64,000 nucleotides of DNA from Morinoia aosen (Eukaryota > Arthropoda > Malacostraca > Amphipoda > Talitridae). Within the stretch, counting starts at the first letter, position 1. The number at the start of each line of letters is the position of its first letter. A model generated the notes under the pieces. The model saw only the letters and a program-made list of their open reading frames with translations, was not told the DNA's origin and ran no database searches. Of this stretch, positions 32,655 to 42,849 are shown piece by piece. The position numbers were made by a program, and so were the translations under genes. Location of the stretch: assembly GCA_030386875.1 (NCBI GenBank), contig CM059566.1, positions 39,468,068 through 39,532,067 of the forward strand, read 5' to 3'.

Positions 32655-32854
32655 TTAAACAAAGGTCCTTTAATTAGAAAATGAAAAATGTGCTTTCACG
32701 TACAAGAAAACTACAGATAACATTTACTTATTCAGAATTTTCTCATGAAACTCGACTTTTAGGAGAAGCACAACCCTCGATTGCAAAAGAAACTATAAAT
32801 CACGCGCTTGAGCAAAAAAATAATGCCAGGTAAGAAGACTCAAAGATGGTATCC

Positions 32855-33122
32855 AAGGTAGAAGGAACAAGGTGAGGTCAAACCAGTTTTTTTTTGTCAA
32901 CCGTGTGGCAATGCTGACGTCATGACAACGAACCAATAGCAGTGCTCTTATTGCATCTGGTAACATTGCTAGCCCCCAATCCGGCACCACTATTGGCCTA
33001 ACGACATGTCGCAATCAATAGTGACGTCACAAAGTTTGTTTGAAATGAAGCCCTCCAATTGGCTAGCCAAACAAAAAGAGTATTTTCGCCCATGGAAATG
33101 ACTACCTTGTTTCCTCTACCGC
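32855..33122. mobile_element. Non-autonomous DNA transposon with 10-bp target duplication
   Basis: Direct repeats GATGGTATCC flank the element (32845-32854 and 33123-33132). Inside them are imperfect terminal inverted repeats, GGTAGAAGGAACAAGGT on the left against ACCTTGTTTCCTCTACC on the right. Inner sequence is also roughly palindromic, with TGACGTCA at 32915-32922 and 33022-33029 and CCAAT/ATTGG boxes around 32933, 32976, 32992 and 33055. A 9-10-bp duplication points to a Mutator-like origin; hAT (8 bp) is the alternative. There is no ORF. Confidence 0.75.
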
Positions 33123-33132
33123 GATGGTATCC

Positions 33133-34145
33133 TTGCCACACACTACAGTAACAAGTTGACAACTCGGGAACCGTGGGAGTGTCAGGCCCAGATCAGCGAC
33201 GCTCAGGCAGACTGAAATTGACCGGCTCAAGTGACATTAGCAATGGTAGCTCAGCATTGAAAGTTATTAAAAAGTCAAGACCAACTTCACAAATGGCTTC
33301 ATTTGCGCAACAGTCATCACCATGGTTACTTTGTGCTTACAAATCAGATCCGTTGTTCAGGAAAGGAGGCATATTGCGAACAAATCTTCCTTGATGCAGG
33401 GTGTATTTTATAACAAAAACTGCATACGTTACGCTCAAAAAAATAAGTGCAACTAGTGCTCTGTTGGTAAGAAGCATGAAGTTTGAAGATTAAATGCTGG
33501 CACAAAGTACAGAACTTTGTCCAGAACAAAAAAGGAAACCATACAAAAACAATGTTGCTGAATCATAAACACAAAGGAATTACTGATACAAGAAAAGCTT
33601 CGAGTGATCAAGCCTGGCCTCAACATCGCATATTCCCTGCGGACTAAAAGTATGATCACAGGAGAGAAAACTAGTGAGGTTGAAATTTTTTTATTTTCTT
33701 CATCACATGTTAAATGACAACTCATCAATATGACTAACAAAATTTCATCAATGAGCCGAAATTGATAAAAATGATCAATAACATTTTAATTTTTCAATTA
33801 TAATTATTCTTTGAGTGCAAAACGTCTCGTAATGAACACAGCAAGTCATCACACGTTTCAATTATAGGTAGAATAAAAATGAAGTCTCACAAACCCTTCC
33901 AACTGTTGCATGATTGGCTCAAATGCCCAACAACGGTAACTCAGTATTGAAAATGAACATAAAACCAAAACAATCTTCTGCAAAGCTTTGCGATATTCTG
34001 TACTGCATTGGTGACATGGCAAAGAAGAAAAAGGCAACCTCTCAAAAACGAAATTAAAAAATAACGAATACAAAAAGTTTTCATCAGTAGAGAAGTCTGG
34101 ATAACAGGACATCACACATGGATTATATCTCAATACTGCTAAATA
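33133..34145. other. AAR2-Gemin2 intergenic sequence; AAR2 3' UTR on its right side
   Basis: No gene is recognised. Short open frames on both strands show no known family. AATAAA on the minus strand at 33695-33690 is a weak candidate for AAR2 polyadenylation. Confidence 0.4.
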
Positions 34146-37100
34146 TTAAGGGAGCTCTACAATAACAGGTGCATCTTCCTCCCTCTCTTCAGGGTCTAAG
34201 TTCCAGCCAAACCGGGCCACAAGGTGAGTTCTGAACTTCTGCGCTCGCCCGACCAGGGCCACGGGAAGCTCGTGAGCGTTGTCCTGCACGTTGGCAAAGA
34301 GGGTGCACAGCGAGGCAGCCAAGAAGTTGTTCTGCTCTACGATATCCACGAAAAGGTCTTCTGGAACCTGACAATCATATAACAACAAATGCTTCAGAAA
34401 ATGATTCCAAACTTAGCCATCGCGTGTCAATAAGATTATTATCTGTCTAGTTTCCTAAATGAATTTTTGAAGTACAATGAATACATGAGATGAACAGACA
34501 TACCAAGGATTAATCAACAGCACTATTTGGAACTCATACTGATATGATCAAAATTGAATGATGCGCATAAGTAACATGATCATTTACTAAAAATGAACTT
34601 TCATAAGAACTGGATTATAAATGAAGCATGCACTAATTTCTCTTGTATATGTGGATCGTTAACGTCCAAAAGAGTACAAAAAAATGAGCTGCAAAACATA
34701 AATTCAATTTATTTGATTCACATTTGTTGAGAAGATGCCGGTCTTCAGCAGAGTTTGCCTGGCCTATACCACATTTTATGATCAAATCCTTCCTCTACTG
34801 GTAGTGCATTATTTACTGAATTAAAGTGGTTTCATAATTACAAAATGGGTTCAAAATACAAACTAATACATGGAGTCTAGCGAGTCACTCATCAAGTACA
34901 ACACTTTGCAAATTATTTGTGTTAAGTTAGATTAAGCCTCCCTAACCGCATCCAAGGCGTTTCAAAAAGAGGAAGAATGAAGGCACCTTTTAGTATGGAA
35001 TTAAGAAAACCGGGAATCTACGTACAAGGAGTGTTCCCACACAAGAACATCTGCGCATATACGCAGTACATTGAGAAGGAAGACTATGAAACAAGATGAA
35101 ATTTGAAGAAGAGGTGCTGATAAACAGAAAAACAATGAAAAAAAAAAAATGGTCCTTAGCAAAACAAAAAATTCAATAAAAAGAAGCCAACCCATTTCTC
35201 AGTTGAGGACCTCACATTTTTTGCCTGAGAGCACCAATATCCATAGATACATTATTGGTCGTACCCTGAGGGGAGCAATGCAAATTTTTTTTAGGACGCG
35301 AGGTGCAAGTAGCACTTGAAACACATTTAAAAAGCAAAAAAGGGAAACTCAGCGCTGCTTTTAAACCCTCCATAGGTGAGAAGTCTCATAAATCCCACAC
35401 GTACGGGATAGTCGTTAACATCCACATTATGCGCCAAACGATGTGGTGTAAATTATGCCTCAACCCACTCTATTATTACTTCCTCCCTACTGTCATACCT
35501 CCCTGTTCTTGGCAGTGGAGGGTTCTGCTGAAGGCTAAATGTAACGGGAACATACACTGTATCCTTTCCACGTCCTATATCTTGTAGTGGAGTATTCCAA
35601 TGAGTTCTAAGTAGACCAAAAGCATACTGCATCATTCCTACCTCCTGTGTCTGGTAGTGGAGTGTTCCAATGAGGTCTAATTATAACAGGAGCACACCTT
35701 GCACCACCCCTACCTCCTGTACCTGGTAGTGGAGTGCCCCAATAAGGTCTAAATATAACAGGAGCACACATAGCATCACTCTTGCCTCCTGTAGCTGATA
35801 TTGGCATGTCTATATATAACAGGAGCACACCCTGCACCACTCCTACCTCCTGTACCTGGTAGTGGAGTGCCCCAATAAGGTTTAAATATAACAGGAGCAC
35901 ACATAGCATCACTCCCGCCTCCCGTAGCTGATATTGGCATGTCTATATATAACAGGAGCACACCCTGCACCACCCCTACCTCCTGTATCTGGTAGTGGAG
36001 TGTCCCGATGAGGTCCGAGTAGACCTGAGGGTAGCGAAGCAGGCCAGCCTCAGCCCTACAGAGCACATCCAGCAGAGCCCTCCACCGCTCCCAGCCGGCC
36101 CAGCTCTGCCCCACCAGGAACACTACGAAGCTCAGCTGCAGCTCGCTCACCAAGTGTGATGGGCTGTGGAGGTTAGATTAACACGTTGACTGCGATGGAT
36201 TAAACTCAAGTTCAGTTTTCAACTCAAATTTAAATTCAAACATTGTTAGAAATTGTACAAATACCAAACATTAACTGGGTCCCTTATATACCATTAGTTT
36301 TGAAAGATTGTTGAAACTTTTTCAAATGACCCATTGATGGGTCGTTTTCCATCAGGAAAAACGTCAGCATGACACACCGATGAGTTATAGTCAATGTGAT
36401 AAATGTTAGTTTGAGCCTCCCCTAACCGTAACAAAGGCATTCCAAAGAGAGGAAGGAAGAAGATGCCATTTAGTTTGGAGTTTTTTGCAGAACTTATGCA
36501 TTTGATGCATAGAAACAGTAAGTTGAGAAAGAAGTTGACGATACATGATAAAAGTTGAAGAGGAAAGTAGTAGGATTGAAAAACAAGACGGCAGTGAACC
36601 AAAAAAATGTCCATAACACAACAAAAAAATTTTCTATTTCAACTGAAGGAAAGCTTACCAAACCTTTCACTTGAGAGATGTGCTGCTTAACAGATTAGTA
36701 TAGATTATAGGTTAATTTCAGTCATCCAACTGCGATAAAAGGCATTCCAAAGAGAGGCAGGTGCTAGTTAGTTAATCAATGGAACATGGAATCTATGTAC
36801 AAGAGGCTGTGCAACAATGCGACACTATTAGTCTAAAAGCACATCAGATGCAAATTAGATTAGATTATTAGTTAGTTTAAGCCTCCCTATCCTCAACAAA
36901 TGAGATCCGAAGAGAGGAAGGAAGAAGGCACCATTTAGTATGGAGTTAAGGGAACGTGGAATCTATTTAGAAAGGGCACAGAAACAGTAAGATGAGAAAG
37001 AAGTTCATGAAACAAGATAAAAGTTGAAGAAGAAAATAGTAGGTGCTGAAAAAACAGGACAGCAGTGAATCGAAAAAAGATGGTCCGTAACAAAACAAAA

Positions 37101-40100
37101 ACCTATGTTATTTTAACGAAAAGAAAGCCTATCTAATCTTTAGCTTGGGCCCTCACATTGTCCCCCTGGGAGCGCTAATTCCCATAGATAGAATAGTTGT
37201 ATCCCCCTGAGGGGACAGATGCAAATGACATTTCTTTTAAATTAAATTAAAAAATTAAATTTTAAACTTATATTTAAATTAAAAATGTAAACAAATGTAA
37301 AATAATTAAATACAACACAACACACCATGATACCAAAAAATGTGCACATCACCGGGAAACTTTTTAATATTCAACCCTAGATAGTTAGAAATAGTATACA
37401 ATAACAATAAATAAACCTTAATTATCAGCTCTTTAGTTTAATTCTTTTTGATTTAGGAAAAGTATTGGTATTGATAATTTTACAAAATAAGAAAAAAAAT
37501 TTGATGATCATAAAGAATGCCCGTTACACCAGACAAATATTTAGAAATACATTCAATAAAAATAATCTGAATACATTTTATTAGTCAACCATTCACTAAT
37601 GAAACTCATTAACTTGCTCACTTAGGTATCCCCTTTGACACTTTACATCCTGCAATAATATAATTCAACACTCAGATTTTGGCATTGACATGGGGCAAAT
37701 TTTAAAACTCCTGTTTTCTGTGTTGTGGATACAATCTGTTACAGATACTCATTTCACAAATAATATTTTTCAAAAATTTGTTACACAAGCAACGTGATTC
37801 AGAAGGTTAGCACTATTATTTTCAAGTAATATTTAGTGCAAACAAAAATCAATAAAGAAAATAATACATACAAATATTTACAGCTCAATCTGCAAATTAA
37901 TTATTGTCAAATATGCGCCCAAAAATTTATGGGATCAAATAATTTATACTGTACATCATTTTATGCTTTGATAAAAGTAAACAAAAAGTACTGATGAATT
38001 GTTATGGCCAGTACCTAGCTAATGCTGGTATCTTTCCTCGTTGAATTTTGGCCATCAGACTCAAATCTAGTAATTCCCAATCATATTGATTTTTCTAAGA
38101 TGGTTCACCAGAAAAACATTCAAAAATTAGCCCTAATTACACTATAATTTATTAAGCTTTGCATATCCTGAGGCAATTACTGTTGTAAATTTATGCACAC
38201 AAAGTTGGAAAGAAAAATTTTTACAGAACAGTGAGTTAATTCTCAATATTTTTCAGGTCATCAAAAATCTGAATCTTATCTGCAACACTATGGAAGTCAC
38301 AAAGTGGTGCAAACAGGAGTGTCATACATATCAGGTAAAGAGGGAATTTAATAACACAAGGGCTTCCTTACACAGACACTAATAACACATAAGCTTTTCA
38401 CACTTGACCAATCTTAAATAGAACAGCAAACAGCCCTCACAAACACACAAACCTCTTCAAATGGTCAACCAGACACTGTAAAAGATATGAGGAGTCTAAA
38501 CTAGCAGCAGTAATCTCGGAAGGCGATGCTCCTTCTCTGTATGCCAGCTTGGGGAACTCGTACCAACGAAAATCCATCCCAGGCACTGATTTCAGCTCAG
38601 GCAAACCATCAGATTTAGGTCCTACTCCATTGGATTTGGAACTGCAAGGTATGCTTGAATTTTCAGAATTCGTGGATATAGATTCAGAACTTTGCATAGA
38701 ATTGGAACAACTAAGATCCGAAAGTGGAGAATTAAGCACAGGTGTTTTGTCATCGGTACAATTGTTGGTATCAGAGTTGTGTTGAGTTTTCTGTCGCTTC
38801 CTCGCATCACTGTTGACGGTGCTGCTTTTGCTGGGGTCATCCACAGGTATCATTGTTGGCACTGAAGATATAACTCCTGTTGATGCAATAAAAAAGCAAA
38901 TTACAGGACAGTTGCTCAAATCAGCATACCTTAGCTACCAAATTTTTCTACTGTAACATTTTTCACCATGCCAAAGAAAATCAATCATGTGAGCAAGCAC
39001 GAATCATTCCAAAAAACAGAAATTAGAATGAAATTGGCTATAAACATCTACTCCACAGCTCTCTAATATTTAATGTGAAGAATTTAGCAGATCAAACTGT
39101 TCTCATTAGTTTCAATTAGCCCAATTATCCTCAAATTTCTTGCAATTAGTGCGACTTAAAATTTCTTTCATCCTATAAAGCAAAAGCTGCTGCAATAGTA
39201 CATAAGTATTCACAGCTTAAAATAAGAAGCACTGGTGCCTGTACATTTTGTAAACAGCACAGTGCAAATAATAGTCTAACACAAAAGTTAATAGGAAGTT
39301 CAACAGAAACTTCCCTTCCCATAGGGAAGAAATCTTAAAATCAAAAAAATATATATTTGGGTAACTGAAGACCCTTGTTGAACAATAAAGAGCATAAACA
39401 ACATACTTTTTATACAGAAAACAACACTAATACAGTCCATATAGACTAAAGATAAAACTAACTTGAGTGAGGCAAAACTGATTCCATGTGTTCTTTGTTG
39501 ATGTGTTGTGAGAGAGAGATCCATTTTCTCCAGGTGTCAACAGGATAAGGCCCCAGCTCTCCATCTAATGCCCTCAGGTTGGCTCTCACACGCTCTGTTT
39601 GCTCTTCTGATTCTGTAAAAATTTTTTAGGGCACAAGAATATTCAACTGCTAAACAGTACACATAGGAGCATTTATACATAGTTGTTGAATAGATAGTAT
39701 TCCATTAGTTTCCTCAGATAAAAATATAGATTGCACAAATAACCACAAATTTTTCTCCATGAGTAACAATAACACTTTAAAATTACAGTTTTTAGAATGA
39801 TACTAAGAATAAAAGAGAAATGAGGAATGTTTAAAGTAACTTCAACAAGGCAAATAAGTAGAAAACACAAACTTTATTTCAGTCTGGATTACCTACAGGT
39901 CATTTTCTTTTTTTGCTTCATAAGAATTTGAATTTTTCAGAACTTGAAATATTTGAACTAATGATAACTTGTGCTTCTCACGAAATTCAAATTTGTTAGT
40001 ACAATTCAGATTTAAGTGGACTTTTTTCAATACATTCACTGTAAGGATGAATTGATATTTTACTATGAATTCTTATTTTATTTCAGAAAGTAATCATAAA

Positions 40101-42129
40101 CATGAGTGGTTTATATTCTGTCAGAGAGATGTGCCAATAATAAACAGTAAAAACATCTCTCATAGCTAATGCTGAATCTTTCATCACTCCATGAATGAAA
40201 AAAGACTATCCATTGCTATTCTTTTGAAGCCTGAGAAGGACTTGGGCAAACTGTAAATGAAATATTTTTTCAAGCAAAAAAGTTTGCACTACTCTTGTTT
40301 ATAACTGGAACAATACTTGCAAAAACATAAAATTTTTGGTTTACCCTTATCTGAAAAAAGGTGGTTCCAAAGAGGAAGGCACCAATTAATATGCCCCAAA
40401 GGAAATATGGAATCTATGAACAAGTTGTGTCCAACACCAAACACAAAACTTCCTGCACATAAAAACAGAGTTAGAAAGGTAGTTTATTAAACAAGGTAAA
40501 AGTTGAAGTAGTAAGTGCTGAAAAACAGAAAAGCAATGAACTGAAAAAAAGGTTAATCTGAAGGATATGTCTGTTATCAATTTTGTAAATTTTGATGCCT
40601 AAACATAGTTAATTAGATCAAAATAAACAAGTTTTCTTCTATGCACTTTCCATCTCAAATGATTATTTTATTAGTTATAGTAGTAAATGACTTACCACAA
40701 CTTCAGTGTTTGAAGCGGCAAGTAATTCAAGGAGCACGTCGAACAGCAACACTGCAATGCGCACTCGCTTCCAATGCGATCGTCATCAAAGACGAAACCA
40801 AACCTATCACTATACCTCGTTAAATACTCATTTGACGAAAAAAGTGTATAGAAGAAAAGTTGTTTATTTCGATGTTATTACCATGATTCAAGCAACAAAA
40901 ATTCGAAAATCGTTCAGTAGCTGTTTATTCGAGCGCATTCGTCATCAAAGACGAAACTAAACCTACCGCTATAAATCGTAAAATACTCATTTGAGACAGA
41001 AACTGCATAGAAGAAAACTTGTTTATTTCGATTCAATTAGGTTCAGGCACCAAAAAAGTGGAAAATCGATAACTGACATATCCTTCAGATTTACCAAAAA
41101 AAAGATGGTCTGTAACAAAACAAAAATAGATTTTACTCTAAAAAAATGCCTGCCAAACCTTCAGCTTGGGAATCCAAATTTCCCCATGGGGAGTGCTATT
41201 TTCCATAGATACAACAATTGCATCTTCCTGATATTGGATGGATTTTAACACGTTTCCTGCGAAGTAACCCACCGGTGGTCACTTGAGTAATTTTCACAGT
41301 GCTGCTGACCCAGCTGTAGTCACTAACTCATTTTTTATTAATACATGATGAAAGCTAAATGAAGGCCTGATCCAGTTCACGTTTACTACTTTGAAAGTTG
41401 ATTACCACAATTAATTTCAAATTTTAAATAAATATTGAACTTCAGTTTAACCCGTCGCAGTTAACGTGTTAACAGAAATTAACAGAATTTTTTTTAAACT
41501 GAGTCCCTGGCCAAGACAAGATACCAGTCATAGAACCAGTGCCCTTTTAGAAATATTTAGCTGTATCTCATCTCTTTTCTAATGATTAAAAATTATAACT
41601 CACCATTGATAAATTCTTCTTTGTCTGGCTGATAAATTTTAACAAGAACTTCCTTTGGTTCAAAGTGGTGGAAGAAACCTGTCAAGGGTGCAGCTTGCCC
41701 TTCTTTGTTCACTGCACTGAAGAAATAAAACAAAACATGCTGAATTTTCTATGAATGTTAAATTAAGTTGTGTAACAACTGCCTGAACTATTAGTACACC
41801 ATAATCAAATAAATAAACAATTATGTGAAGCAATAAAATATGATGAATTCCTTACAAAAGTATGGCAAAATTTTATACGTAAAATTTGCTAAAATTAATC
41901 TGAGTTTAAAATTGGCATGGAAAGGCACTAACCTGTAATAGATATAATGTAGCCCAGGAGGAATCATTTTTATGCCCTTGAACTTGGGACCAACACTCCA
42001 GCTGTACATGTCAATGCCAATTTGTGTGAGCACAGGGACATTGAGAAGCACAACTGCAGCTCCTTCATGGAAGAGACGCTGGGCAAACTCCTGCGTCATT
42101 TCCACACGATTGCCTTCCTTTGAAGCCAT
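34146..42129 (-). CDS. AAR2: AAR2, U5 snRNP assembly factor, six coding exons
   Basis: Exons: 42129-41933, 41716-41604, 39612-39463, 38876-38453, 36163-35980, 34367-34146. Phases agree at every junction and total 429 residues (human about 384). Matching blocks: FAQRLFHEGAAVVLLNVP and SVGPKFKGIKMIPPGLH in exon 1, VRANLRALDGELGPYP and WRKWISLSQHI in exon 3, REGASPSEITAASLDSSYLL in exon 4, ELQLSFVVFLVGQSW and LLDVLCRAEAGLL in exon 5, VPEDLFVDIVEQNNFL and APVIVELP at the end. AAR2 holds PRP8 in the cytoplasm and blocks premature BRR2 binding during U5 and tri-snRNP maturation. The surplus length is mainly a Ser/Asn/Thr-rich acidic linker of about 85 residues in exon 4, between the N-terminal beta domain and the C-terminal helical domain. 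Donors include CAG|GTTAGT, ATG|GTGAGT and GAG|GTAGGG. The ATG at 42129 matches the family start. No disruption is seen. Confidence 0.93.
34930..35285 (+). repeat. Copy of the intronic interspersed repeat family
   Basis: It shares AGCCTCCCTAACCGCA, a GGAAGAATGAAGGCACC-like block, AGTATGGAATTAAG, AAGATGAAATTTGAAGAAG, AAATGGTCC, TTGAGGACCTCACATTTT and CCCTGAGGGGA with the other copies, in the same orientation. It lies in AAR2 intron 5. Confidence 0.75.
35480..36005 (-). repeat. 133-bp (72+61) tandem array overlapping the end of AAR2 exon 5 and its splice donor
   Basis: Plus-strand CCTCCTGTAYCTGGTAGTGG recurs at 35641 (variant), 35713, 35846 and 35979; diverged relatives are near 35500, 35571, 35785 and 35918. 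The copy at 35979 is the real 3' end of AAR2 exon 5. On the sense strand each full copy keeps CACTACCAG then ACAGGAG|GTAGG, that is, the last exonic codons plus the donor. The intervals 35713-35846 and 35846-35979 are each 133 bases. Confidence 0.9.
36182..36400. mobile_element. TTAA MITE, degenerate right end
   Basis: The left end is TTAA (36178-36181) followed by CACGTTGACTGCGATGG, matching the family termini at 32436 and 41249. The right end (ATAGTCAATGTGATAAA) is a mutated version of the expected complement. Internal ATTAACTGGGTCCC-type sequence also fits. It lies in AAR2 intron 4, directly upstream of exon 5. Confidence 0.65.
36405..37220 (+). repeat. Three tandem or nested copies of the intronic interspersed repeat family
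   Basis: Copies at about 36405-36690, 36720-36850 (partial) and 36865-37220 all carry the GAGCCTCCC, AAAGAGAGG, TATGGAGTT, GATAAAAGTTGAAGA and CAAGACGGCAGTGAACC-type blocks. The last, most complete copy also includes GGGCCCTCACATTG, CCCATAGATA and TATCCCCCTGAGGGGAC. All are in the same orientation, in AAR2 intron 4. Confidence 0.75.
37221..38450. other. AAR2 intron 4, AT-rich; nothing recognised
   Basis: Very AT-rich intronic DNA with no recognisable gene, repeat family member or RNA. Exon 4 begins at 38453 on its right. Confidence 0.5.
40340..41225 (+). repeat. Interspersed repeat family copy split by a foldback MITE
   Basis: Positions 40340-40553 match the first half of the family (AAAGAGGAAGGCACCA, ATGGAATCTATG, AGTTGAAGTAGTAAGTGCTG). 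Positions 41093-41225 match the second half (AAAAAAAAGATGGTCTGTAAC, AGCTTGGGA, TCCATAGATACAACAAT). The MITE at 40554-41092 separates them, so the repeat is the older insertion. It lies in AAR2 intron 2. Confidence 0.75.
40554..41092. mobile_element. Foldback MITE of the TTCTTCTATGCACTTTCC family
   Basis: The ends AATCTGAAGGATATGTC and GACATATCCTTCAGATT are inverted repeats of about 30 bases. Internally the 50-bp TTCTTCTATGCACTTTCC motif occurs once in one orientation and twice in the other, together with the CGTCATCAAAGACGAAAC block. The element has no convincing ORF. Confidence 0.75.
41249..41468. mobile_element. TTAA MITE, piggyBac-like (220 bp)
   Basis: TTAA (41245-41248) precedes CACGTTTCCTGCGA; GTCGCAGTTAACGTG precedes TTAA (41469-41472). 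ACCCACCGGTGGTC and a CTGATCCAGTTCACGTTTA-type stretch are shared with the copy at 32436-32654. It lies in AAR2 intron 2. Confidence 0.85.
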
Positions 42130-42849
42130 GTATAACCTTAAATAAAATGATACTCTGAAAATCACCTGAAATGCATCAAATTTTGAAATGGATAGTTTAT
42201 TAAAACCACACCTAATATTATATATTTTTTTATTAGAACACAACTCAATTAAATACCATTGCTTTATTGCAGATATGAAACACAGAAAGTACCCATAAAT
42301 GTATTGATGAAACCAATAAAATAATATAGAGCAATTGAATGGTAAGGTGTGAGACACCAAACTAATGGCTCACCTGCCTGTTATCACAGCAGAGTAAAAT
42401 ATGCTTACTTATTTTTGCAGAGTTGCCATAGCAAATTAGAGAGATAGAACAAACTTGCTGACAAATGAAGAAACTTCCAAGGGAAAAAAGAATGCAAGAA
42501 TGTATACCAGATTGAATTGAAGTCTTCTGCCAAAAGTACCATTGTGTCAGCATTCATATGTAAGGTATATACATACTCTCTTTGAAAGATGTATAAATAC
42601 AAATTTACTAAGAGGCTCATTACAAGCAATGGAGGTGATTAATTGAAATCAGATTGAAAGAATGGTATGGTTAAAAGTGTTTAAAGTAAAATCAGAATTG
42701 GCATTAGAGTTCCATAATTTGAGGCTGATTCCAATTTCATGAATTATCATTCCTATACTATAAATATCTGTAGCAGCATTTACCAAAGCTTCTAAAAGCT
42801 TAAATGCAATAGGGTTTCTAACTGCATTTCAAAATATGGTAAATATTGA

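Noticed and set aside
32915..33060. CRE and CCAAT boxes taken as the native Gemin2 promoter
   Set aside because: They lie inside a transposable element with terminal inverted repeats and a 10-bp target duplication. Co-option is possible but the motifs are not evidence by themselves.
38549..38785. 78-codon plus-strand frame
   Set aside because: It is antisense to AAR2 exon 4, which has a continuous, family-matching frame on the minus strand.
41821..42360. A 179-codon frame starting well upstream of AAR2 exon 1 and running past its end
   Set aside because: Only the part from the ATG at 42129 to the donor at 41933 matches AAR2. The upstream extension and the read-through into intron 1 are not conserved.
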